From Streptomyces bungoensis (GTDB taxonomy: Bacteria; Actinomycetota; Actinomycetes; Streptomycetales; Streptomycetaceae), in contig NZ_KQ948874.1 of the NCBI RefSeq assembly GCF_001514215.1, positions 51,452 to 115,451 of the forward strand: DNA of 64,000 nt. The letters are read 5' to 3'. The notes under the pieces are model-generated. The model searched no databases and had not been told where the DNA came from. It saw only the letters and a list, made by a program, of their open reading frames with translations. Of this stretch, positions 53,435 through 60,229 are shown piece by piece. Made by a program: the position numbers and the translations under genes. The number at the start of each line of letters is the position of its first letter. Positions within the stretch are counted from its first letter, which is position 1.

Positions 53435-53491
53435 ATGGCGCGGACACGAAGACGTAAAGACGCACCCGAGGACGAAAGCTTCCACCCGTGA
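53435..53491 (+). CDS. 18-residue ORF coupled to the exporter permease
   Basis: An ATG with a strong GAGGGGGA ribosome site (53422-53429) opens an 18-codon frame (MARTRRRKDAPEDESFHP). Its TGA overlaps the GTG of the permease gene (GTGA, 53488-53491). It is either a small basic protein or a translational leader that controls exporter level. It is too short for homology. It is retained for its ribosome site and stop overlap. Confidence 0.5.
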   Translation: MARTRRRKDAPEDESFHP

Positions 53492-54417
53492 GTGAGACAA
53501 CGCATGACGGCAGGGTCGCGGTGACCGCGGCCCCGTCGCCCGACGAGGGACTGACGGCGGAGCGGCTCGCCGCCAGGTACGGGCTGGCCGTGAGCGGCGC
53601 CCGGCCCTCGCTCGCCGAGTACGTCCGTCAGCTGTGGGGGCGGCGGCACTTCATCCTGGCCTTCTCCCAGGCGAAGCTGACCGCGCAGTACAGCCAGGCC
53701 AAGCTCGGCCAGCTGTGGCAGGTGGCGACCCCGCTGCTGAACGCGGGCGTGTACTACTTCATCTTCGGCGTCATCCTGCACGCCAGCCGGGGCATGTCCC
53801 AGGACGTCTACATCCCGTTCCTGGTGACCGGCGTGTTCGTCTTCACCTTCACGCAGAGCTCGGTCATGTCGGGCGTCCGCGCGATCTCCGGCAACCTCGG
53901 CCTGGTGCGCGCCCTGCACTTCCCGCGCGCCTCGCTGCCCATCTCCTTCTCGCTGCAGCAGCTCCAGCAGCTGCTGTTCTCGATGATCGTGATGTTCGTC
54001 GTGGCGATCGGGTTCGGCAGCTACCCCGGTCCGTCCTGGCTGCTGATCGTGCCGGTGCTGGTGCTGCAGTTCCTGTTCAACACCGGGCTCGCGCTGATCG
54101 TGGCCCGCATGGGAGCCAAGACCCCGGACCTCGCCCAGCTGATGCCTTTCATCCTGCGTACCTGGATGTACGCCTCGGGCGTCATGTTCTCCATCAGCAA
54201 GATGATGGAGGGACGGTCCGAACTGGCGGTCCGGCTGCTGCAGGTCAACCCGGCCGCGGTCTACATGGACCTGATGCGCTTCGCGCTGATCGACGGCTAC
54301 GGCGCCTCGAACCTGCCGCCGCACGTGTGGGCCATCGCCCTGTTCTGGGCCGTGGTCGTCTTCGCCGGCGGCTTCGTGTACTTCTGGAAGGCGGAGGAGC
54401 GGTACGGCCGTGGCTGA
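53488..54417 (+). CDS. ABC-2 type permease of a polysaccharide/teichoic-acid exporter (TagG-like)
   Basis: This 309-residue protein has six hydrophobic segments and a cytosolic N-terminal region of about 60 residues. The ABC-2 permease core appears as LTAQYSQAKLGQLWQVATPL then LNAGVYYFIFGVIL, as in TagG/Wzm proteins. With the ATPase that overlaps it, the protein forms a flippase for a lipid-linked wall polymer or glycolipid. The GTG start overlaps the stop of the 18-residue ORF. Confidence 0.87.
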   Translation: MSETTHDGRVAVTAAPSPDEGLTAERLAARYGLAVSGARPSLAEYVRQLWGRRHFILAFSQAKLTAQYSQAKLGQLWQVATPLLNAGVYYFIFGVILHASRGMSQDVYIPFLVTGVFVFTFTQSSVMSGVRAISGNLGLVRALHFPRASLPISFSLQQLQQLLFSMIVMFVVAIGFGSYPGPSWLLIVPVLVLQFLFNTGLALIVARMGAKTPDLAQLMPFILRTWMYASGVMFSISKMMEGRSELAVRLLQVNPAAVYMDLMRFALIDGYGASNLPPHVWAIALFWAVVVFAGGFVYFWKAEERYGRG

Positions 54418-55198
54418 GCACACCCCCCAGGTCGAAGCCGACCGGCGGCCGACCGTCATCGCCGACGACCTGCACATCGTCTACCGGGTCAACGGCGCCC
54501 GGACCGGCAAGGGCAGCGCCACCTCCGCGCTCAGCCGGATACTGAGGCGCGGCGAGGAACGCGGCGTGCGCAAGGTGCACGCCGTGCGGGGCGTGTCGTT
54601 CGTCGCCTACCGCGGCGAGGCCATCGGCCTCATCGGGTCCAACGGTTCCGGCAAGTCCACCCTGCTGCGCGCCATCGCCGGCCTGCTGCCCGCCGAGAGG
54701 GGCAAGGTCTACACCGACGGCCAGCCCTCCCTGCTCGGCGTCAACGCGGCCCTGATGAACGACCTCACCGGCGAGCGCAACATCATCCTCGGTGGCCTGG
54801 CCATGGGCATGTCCCGGGAGGAGGTCAAGGAGCGCTACCAGGGCATCGTCGACTTCTCCGGCATCAACGAGAAGGGCGACTTCATCACCCTGCCGATGCG
54901 CACCTACTCCTCCGGCATGGCGGCCCGGCTGCGGTTCTCCATCGCCGCCGCCAAGGACCACGACGTCCTCATGATCGACGAGGCGCTGGCCACCGGCGAC
55001 CGCAAGTTCCAGAAGCGCTCCGAGGAACGCATCCGGGAACTGCGCAAGGAGGCCGGCACGGTCTTCCTGGTGAGCCACAACAACAAGTCCATCCGCGACA
55101 CCTGCAACCGCGTCCTGTGGCTGGAACGCGGTGAGCTGCGCATGGACGGACCCACCGAAGAGGTCCTCAAGGAGTACGAGAAGTTCACCGGCAAGTAG
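54410..55198 (+). CDS. ABC ATPase of a polysaccharide/teichoic-acid exporter (TagH-like)
   Basis: This 262-residue ATPase has Walker A GSNGSGKST, the signature YSSGMAARLRFSIAAAKDHD, Walker B VLMIDEALATGD and the H-loop LVSHNNKS. The YSSGM signature and DEALATGD after Walker B are the hallmarks of TagH/Wzt exporters of teichoic acid or O-antigen. It lacks the extra carbohydrate-binding C-terminal domain of some Wzt proteins. The GTG overlaps the permease stop by eight bases. It ends the operon before a strong hairpin. Confidence 0.92.
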   Translation: MAEHTPQVEADRRPTVIADDLHIVYRVNGARTGKGSATSALSRILRRGEERGVRKVHAVRGVSFVAYRGEAIGLIGSNGSGKSTLLRAIAGLLPAERGKVYTDGQPSLLGVNAALMNDLTGERNIILGGLAMGMSREEVKERYQGIVDFSGINEKGDFITLPMRTYSSGMAARLRFSIAAAKDHDVLMIDEALATGDRKFQKRSEERIRELRKEAGTVFLVSHNNKSIRDTCNRVLWLERGELRMDGPTEEVLKEYEKFTGK

Positions 55199-55211
55199 CC
55201 GGTTCGACCCA

Positions 55212-55242
55212 GGGCCCCGCCGGAACCCGCCCGGCGGGGCCC
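55212..55242 (+). terminator. strong hairpin terminator of the exporter operon
   Basis: A perfect 12-bp GC-rich stem (55212-55223 with 55231-55242) with a seven-base loop begins 14 bases after the TagH stop. It separates this operon from the hopanoid operon. Confidence 0.85.
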
Positions 55243-55493
55243 CACGCTTGCAAAGGAAGCGTCAACTCGTGCTGCCCTTAGGAATCTTGACACCAATCGG
55301 TGTGTTGTTGTGATGCGCGGGACACCCCCCGGTATCAGGCTTGGCTGTACAACGTAAGCTGTACCGGTCCCCGAAAGCGGCAAGTGGGGCGATAATGCGC
55401 GACACCCTCCGCAGGCGGCCCGCGGAGGGTCAGGCGGCGTGTCCGAAATAGTGTGTATCGGATCGGCAGTGTAGAACGGGAGATGTGACGGCA
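55243..55493 (+). promoter_or_regulatory. leader and promoter region of the hopanoid operon
   Basis: This stretch is less GC-rich than the genes. It holds TTGACA (55287-55292), a GATAAT (55391-55396) that could be a -10 element, and a perfect nine-bp hairpin (55404-55412 with 55422-55430) eight bases beyond it. The GATAAT has no good -35 at 17 bases. If transcription starts near 55403, the hairpin is at the very 5' end of the message and could stabilise or attenuate it. Confidence 0.45.
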
Positions 55494-55559
55494 ATGGCTA
55501 CGGAAACTCCCCAGCTCAACGGAGCATGTGCCGTCCACGCCCGGGGCAGCGCGCGGTGA
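55494..55559 (+). CDS. 21-residue leader ORF coupled to hpnC
   Basis: An ATG with GGGAG upstream (55478-55482) opens a 21-codon frame (MATETPQLNGACAVHARGSA then R). Its TGA overlaps the GTG of hpnC (GTGA, 55556-55559). This coupling supports that GTG as the true hpnC start. The peptide resembles nothing I recognise. It may serve only to deliver ribosomes. Confidence 0.5.
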   Translation: MATETPQLNGACAVHARGSAR

Positions 55560-56452
55560 CGGCACCCCGCACGGCGCCGGACCTCGAACGCGCCACGCTG
55601 GACAAGGCCGCGAGCGAGAACTTCCCCGTGGCCCCCTTCTTCCTGCCCCGCGCGTGGCGCGACGACCTCATGGCCGTGTACGGCTTCGCCCGGCTCGTCG
55701 ACGACATCGGCGACGGCGACCTGGCCCCCGGCGGAGCCGACGCCCACGCCCTCGGCGTGTCGGCCACCGACGCCGGCGACCGCCTGGTCCTCCTCGACGC
55801 CTTCGAGACCGACCTGCGCCGCGTCTTCGACGGCACCCCCCGCCATCCCCTGCTGCGCCGCCTGCAGCCCACCGTCCGCCGCCGCGCCCTCACCCCCGAG
55901 CCGTTCCTCGGCCTGATCGCCGCCAACCGCCAGGACCAGCTCGTCACCCGGTACGAGACCTACGACGACCTCCTCGCCTACTGCGAGCTGTCCGCCAACC
56001 CCGTCGGCCGCCTCGTCCTCGCCGTCACCGGCACCGCGACCCCCGAGCGGATCCGCCTGTCCGACGCGATCTGCACCGCGCTGCAGATCGTCGAACACCT
56101 CCAGGACGTCGCCGAGGACCTCGGCCGCGACCGGATCTACCTTCCCGCCGAGGACATGAAGCGCTTCCACGTCCAGGAAACGGACCTCGCCGCGAAAATC
56201 ACGGGCGCATCGACGCGCGCCCTGGTTGCATACGAAGCGCAACGCGCCCGCGATCTGCTGAATGAAGGCGCCCCCCTGGTGGGTAGCGTCCACGGCAGGC
56301 TGAAACTGCTGCTCGCGGGGTTCGTGGCGGGGGGAAGGGCGGCGATCGACGCGATCGCCGCCACCGAGTTCGACGTACTTCCCGGCCCGCCCAAGCCCGG
56401 CAAGGTCCAGTTGCTGCGTGAGGTGGGCGTGACCCTGCGAGGAGAGAGGTGA
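55556..56452 (+). CDS. hpnC: hydroxysqualene synthase HpnC
   Basis: This 298-residue trans-isoprenyl diphosphate synthase-like protein has the start LDKAASENFPVAPFFLPRAW. The first aspartate-rich motif is VDDIGDGD, with a second region EHLQDVAEDLGRDRIYLPAE. HpnC hydrolyses presqualene diphosphate to hydroxysqualene, the second of three steps (HpnD, HpnC, HpnE) from farnesyl diphosphate to squalene. The GTG start is favoured by overlap with the leader ORF. A longer start at 55526 has a ribosome site too close to it. Confidence 0.9.
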   Translation: MTAPRTAPDLERATLDKAASENFPVAPFFLPRAWRDDLMAVYGFARLVDDIGDGDLAPGGADAHALGVSATDAGDRLVLLDAFETDLRRVFDGTPRHPLLRRLQPTVRRRALTPEPFLGLIAANRQDQLVTRYETYDDLLAYCELSANPVGRLVLAVTGTATPERIRLSDAICTALQIVEHLQDVAEDLGRDRIYLPAEDMKRFHVQETDLAAKITGASTRALVAYEAQRARDLLNEGAPLVGSVHGRLKLLLAGFVAGGRAAIDAIAATEFDVLPGPPKPGKVQLLREVGVTLRGER

Positions 56453-57399
56453 TCCGGACCGTGGATTCTCCGCCGCACGTGTCCGCACCGGTACTCGCCG
56501 CCTACAGCTACTGCGAGGCCGTCACCGGGCAGCAGGCCCGCAACTTCGCCTACGGCATCCGGCTGCTGCCGGCGCCCAAGCGCCGCGCCATGTCGGCGCT
56601 GTACGCGCTTTCCCGGCGTGTCGACGACATCGGCGACGGCACGCTGCCCGACGAGGTCAAGCTGGCCCGTCTGGAGGACACCCGGGCGCTGCTCACCCGG
56701 ATCCGGGACGGGGAGGTCGCGGAGGACGACACCGACCCGGTGGCCGTCGCCCTCACCCACGCCGCCGGCGCCTTCCCGATCCCGCTCGGCGGCCTGGACG
56801 AGCTCATCGACGGCGTCCAGATGGACGTGCGCGGGGAGACCTACGAGACCTGGGACGACCTGAAGGTCTACTGCCGCTGCGTGGCCGGCGCCATCGGCCG
56901 TCTCTCCCTCGGCGTGTTCGGCACCGAACCGGGCGCGCGCGGCGCCGAGCGCGCACCCGAGTACGCCGACACGCTCGGTCTCGCGCTGCAGCTCACCAAC
57001 ATCCTCCGGGACGTCCGCGAGGACGCCGAGGGCGGCCGCACCTACCTCCCCGCCGACGACCTCGCCAAGTTCGGCTGCTCGGCCGGGTTCCGCGGGCCGA
57101 CGCCGCCGGAGGGCTCCGACTTCGCGGGCCTCGTGCACTTCGAAGTGCGGCGGGCCCGCGCCCTGTTCGCCGAGGGCTACCGGCTGCTGCCCATGCTCGA
57201 CCGGCGCAGCGGCGCGTGCGTGGCCGCCATGGCCGGCATCTACCGCCGGCTGCTGGACCGCATCGAGCGCGACCCGGAGGCCGTGCTGCGCGGCCGGGTA
57301 TCGCTCCCCGGACGCGAGAAGGCCTACGTCGCCGTGCGCGGCCTGTCCGGCCTGGACACCCGGCACGTGTCCCGGCACACCGTCAGGAGGCGCGCCTGA
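56449..57399 (+). CDS. hpnD: presqualene diphosphate synthase HpnD
   Basis: This 316-residue squalene/phytoene-synthase-family protein has YALSRRVDDIGDG for the first aspartate cluster. GVQMDVRGETYETWDDLKVY follows, with a second aspartate-rich NILRDVREDAEGGRTYLPAD. It condenses two farnesyl diphosphates to presqualene diphosphate. It overlaps hpnC by four bases (GTGA), with a GGAGAG ribosome site. Confidence 0.93.
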   Translation: MIRTVDSPPHVSAPVLAAYSYCEAVTGQQARNFAYGIRLLPAPKRRAMSALYALSRRVDDIGDGTLPDEVKLARLEDTRALLTRIRDGEVAEDDTDPVAVALTHAAGAFPIPLGGLDELIDGVQMDVRGETYETWDDLKVYCRCVAGAIGRLSLGVFGTEPGARGAERAPEYADTLGLALQLTNILRDVREDAEGGRTYLPADDLAKFGCSAGFRGPTPPEGSDFAGLVHFEVRRARALFAEGYRLLPMLDRRSGACVAAMAGIYRRLLDRIERDPEAVLRGRVSLPGREKAYVAVRGLSGLDTRHVSRHTVRRRA

Positions 57400-57554
57400 T
57401 GGAGTCCCTGGAACGGAGCGCCCGGGAACGGGCCGGCCGACGCCGGCGCATGCGGCGGGCAACCCTCCGCCCCGGCGTGGCGTCCCTGACAGCGACGGCT
57501 GAGCGTGCACCGTACATCCAGCACGCCCGGCACGCACGGAAGGACGCACGATGA
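57399..57554 (+). CDS. 51-residue DUF6380-like small protein
   Basis: The ATG shares the last base of the hpnD stop, and a perfect AGGAGG (57385-57390) lies eight bases upstream. The 51-residue product is very basic (ARERAGRRRRMRRATLRPGV then ASLTATAERAP). The TLRPGVASLTATAERAP block is like the DUF6380 family of small streptomycete proteins. It overlaps hpnE by four bases. Being embedded in the operon with the best ribosome site in it, it is surely translated. The function is unknown. Confidence 0.72.
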   Translation: MESLERSARERAGRRRRMRRATLRPGVASLTATAERAPYIQHARHARKDAR

Positions 57555-58978
57555 GCGACGGGTCACGCCCCGCCCCGGCGCACGCCGGCACCCCGGCCGC
57601 GCCCGGCCGCAGCGCCGTCGTCGTGGGCGGGGGACTCGCCGGCGTCACCGCGGCGCTCGCGCTCGCCGACGCGGGCGTCCACGTCACCCTGCTCGAAGGC
57701 AGACCGAGACTCGGCGGCCTCGCCTTCTCCTTCCGGCGCGGCGACCTGACCGTCGACAACGGCCAGCACGTGTACCTGCGCTGCTGCACCGCCTACCGCT
57801 GGTTCCTCGAGCGGATCGGGGGCACGGCGCTGGCACCGCTGCAGGACCGCCTCGACGTGCCCGTCGTCGACGCCGCCAAGCCCGAGGGCAGGCGGCTCGG
57901 CCGGCTGCGGCGCGACCCGCTGCCCGTCCCCCTCCACCTGGGGCGCAGCCTGGCCGCCTATCCGCACCTCTCGCTCACCGAACGCGCCGCCGTCGGGCGT
58001 GCCGCGCTCGCGCTCAAGGGGCTCGACCTCACCGATCCGGCCCTGGACACGCAGGACTTCGGCAGCTGGCTGGCCGCCCACGGCCAGTCGGCGCGGGCCG
58101 TCGAGGCCCTGTGGGACCTGGTCGGGGTCGCCACCCTCAACGCGGTCGCGGGCGACGCCTCGCTGGCGCTCGCCGCGATGGTGTTCAAGACCGGTCTGCT
58201 GTCCGACCCGGGCGCGGCCGACATCGGCTGGGCCCGCGTCCCGCTGGGCGAACTGCACGACCGGCTGGCCCGCAAGGCGCTCGACTCCGCGGGCGTGCGC
58301 ACCGAGGTCCGTGCACGCGTCACCTCCCTCTCCACGAACGACAACGGGAGCTGGAACGTTCAGGTTCCCGGCGAGACGCTCCGGGCGGACGCCGTCGTGC
58401 TCGCCGTACCGCAGCGCGAGGCCCACGGCCTGCTGCCCCCCGGCGCCCTCGACGCCCCGGAGCGGCTGCTCGGGATCGGCACCGCCCCCATCCTCAACCT
58501 GCACGTCGTGTACGACCGCACGGTGCTCGCCCGGCCCTTCTTCGCGGCCCTCGGCACCCCCGTGCAGTGGGTGTTCGACCGCACCGACGCCTCCGGTCTG
58601 CGCGCGGGCCAGTACCTGGCGGTGTCCCAGTCGGCGGCCCGGGACGACATCGACGCACCGGTCGCCGTGCTGCGCGAGCGCTACCTGCCCGAGTTGGAGC
58701 GGCTGATTCCGGGCACGCGGCGCGCCGTGGTGGAGGACTTCTTCGTGACCCGGGAGCGCACGGCGACGTTCGCCCCGGTCCCCGGCGTCGGGCGCCTCAG
58801 GCCCGGCGCCCGCACCAGGGTTCCCGGCCTGTACCTGGCCGGAGCGTGGACCGCCACCGGGTGGCCCGCGACCATGGAGAGTGCGGTCCGCAGCGGAGTG
58901 AGCGCGGCCGACGCCGCGCTGAGCGCCCTGGGCCGGCCCCGCCCCCGCCACCTCTTCGAGTTCGAGGAGGCGGCCTGA
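57551..58978 (+). CDS. hpnE: hydroxysqualene dehydroxylase HpnE
   Basis: This 475-residue FAD-dependent amine-oxidase-fold protein has the dinucleotide motif VVVGGGLAGVTAALALADAG. The substrate region is GGLAFSFRRGDLTVDNGQHV and the C-terminal FAD motif is GLYLAGAWTATGWPATMESA. HpnE converts hydroxysqualene to squalene. The ATG overlaps the upstream stop by four bases. Confidence 0.92.
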   Translation: MSDGSRPAPAHAGTPAAPGRSAVVVGGGLAGVTAALALADAGVHVTLLEGRPRLGGLAFSFRRGDLTVDNGQHVYLRCCTAYRWFLERIGGTALAPLQDRLDVPVVDAAKPEGRRLGRLRRDPLPVPLHLGRSLAAYPHLSLTERAAVGRAALALKGLDLTDPALDTQDFGSWLAAHGQSARAVEALWDLVGVATLNAVAGDASLALAAMVFKTGLLSDPGAADIGWARVPLGELHDRLARKALDSAGVRTEVRARVTSLSTNDNGSWNVQVPGETLRADAVVLAVPQREAHGLLPPGALDAPERLLGIGTAPILNLHVVYDRTVLARPFFAALGTPVQWVFDRTDASGLRAGQYLAVSQSAARDDIDAPVAVLRERYLPELERLIPGTRRAVVEDFFVTRERTATFAPVPGVGRLRPGARTRVPGLYLAGAWTATGWPATMESAVRSGVSAADAALSALGRPRPRHLFEFEEAA

Positions 58979-60114
58979 TGCTCGATCAGCACAGCCCGGT
59001 GGGCCCCCGCACCCCCGGTACCGCAACAAGAGGAGAGACTGTGCCCACTGTGCCCCCGGCCCCGACGCCCGCTCCCCGGGCCGCGGTGGACGTGACCGCG
59101 CTGCTGGAGCGCGGCCGGACCCTGGCGACACCGGTCCTGCGTGCGGCCGTCGACCGCCTGGCTCCTCCCATGGACACCGTCGCCGCGTACCACTTCGGCT
59201 GGATCGACGCCGCCGGCAACCCGGCCGACGGCGACGGCGGCAAGGCCGTCCGCCCGGCCCTCGCCGTCCTCTCCGCCGAGGTCACCGGCGCCGCACCCGA
59301 GGTCGGCGTCCCGGGCGCCGTCGCCGTCGAACTCGTCCACAACTTCTCCCTGCTGCACGACGACCTGATGGACGGCGACGAGCAGCGCCGCCACCGCGAC
59401 ACCGTCTGGAAGGTGCACGGCCCCGCGCAGGCCATCCTGGTCGGCGACGCCCTGTTCGCCCTCGCCAACGAGGTGCTGCTGGAACTCGGCACGGTCGAGG
59501 CCGGCCGCGCCACCCGCCGGCTGACCACCGCCACCCGCGCCCTGATCGACGGTCAGGCGCAGGACATCTCCTACGAGCACCGCGACCGCGTCAGCGTCGA
59601 GGAGTGCCTGGAGATGGAGGGCAACAAGACGGGCGCCCTGCTCGCCGCCTCCAGCTCCATCGGCGCGGTCCTCGGCGGCGCCGACGACGCCACCGCCGAC
59701 GCGCTGGAGCGCTACGGCTACCACCTGGGCCTGGCCTTCCAGGCCGTCGACGACCTGCTCGGCATCTGGGGCGACCCGGAGGCCACCGGCAAGCAGACCT
59801 GGAGCGACCTGCGCCAGCGCAAGAAGTCCCTGCCGGTGGTCGCCGCCCTCGCGGCGGGCGGGGACGCCTCCGAGCGGCTCGGCGAGATCCTCGCCGCCGA
59901 CGCCAAGAGCAGCGACTTCGAGAACTTCTCCGAGGAGGAGTTCGCGGCCCGCGCGGCCCTCATCGAGGAGGCCGGGGGCCGCGAGTGGACGGCCGGGGAA
60001 GCGCGCCGTCAGCACACCATCGCCATCGAAGCCCTCGACGCCGTCCGCATGCCCGACCGGGTACGGGCCGCGTTCACGGCCCTCGCCGACTTCGTCGTCG
60101 TACGAAAGAGATGA
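58978..60114 (+). CDS. polyprenyl (farnesyl-type) diphosphate synthase
   Basis: This 378-residue all-helical trans-prenyltransferase has the first aspartate-rich motif DDLMD (HNFSLLHDDLMDGDEQRRH) and a second at FQAVDDLLGIWGD. The FSLLHDDLMD context with GGKAVRPALAVLSAE fits farnesyl or geranylgeranyl diphosphate synthases. In this operon it most likely makes farnesyl diphosphate for squalene. ATG 58978 overlaps the hpnE stop with GAGGAGG nearby. A GTG at 59041, also with a good ribosome site, would give 357 residues. Confidence 0.9.
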   Translation: MLDQHSPVGPRTPGTATRGETVPTVPPAPTPAPRAAVDVTALLERGRTLATPVLRAAVDRLAPPMDTVAAYHFGWIDAAGNPADGDGGKAVRPALAVLSAEVTGAAPEVGVPGAVAVELVHNFSLLHDDLMDGDEQRRHRDTVWKVHGPAQAILVGDALFALANEVLLELGTVEAGRATRRLTTATRALIDGQAQDISYEHRDRVSVEECLEMEGNKTGALLAASSSIGAVLGGADDATADALERYGYHLGLAFQAVDDLLGIWGDPEATGKQTWSDLRQRKKSLPVVAALAAGGDASERLGEILAADAKSSDFENFSEEEFAARAALIEEAGGREWTAGEARRQHTIAIEALDAVRMPDRVRAAFTALADFVVVRKR

Positions 60115-60147
60115 TCATTATCGGTCGAATAGCCCTCGCGTAGTCGC

Positions 60148-60179
60148 CGGCCGGTGTCGAGGGACGCGGACACCGGCCG
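60148..60179 (+). terminator. intra-operon hairpin between the prenyl synthase gene and shc
   Basis: A perfect 11-bp stem (60148-60158 with 60169-60179) with a ten-base loop lies in the only sizeable gap (115 bases) of the hopanoid operon. It could be a partial terminator or processing site that sets the shc level. Confidence 0.55.
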
Positions 60180-60229
60180 ACGGCGGACCCACAGCAGCAC
60201 GACTCGCACGACTGCACGAAGGGGAAGCC

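Noticed and set aside
55200..55212. GGTTCGACCC, like a tRNA T-loop, beside a GC hairpin
   Set aside because: No acceptor, D-arm or anticodon stem can be drawn around it. The hairpin is better explained as the terminator of the TagH gene.
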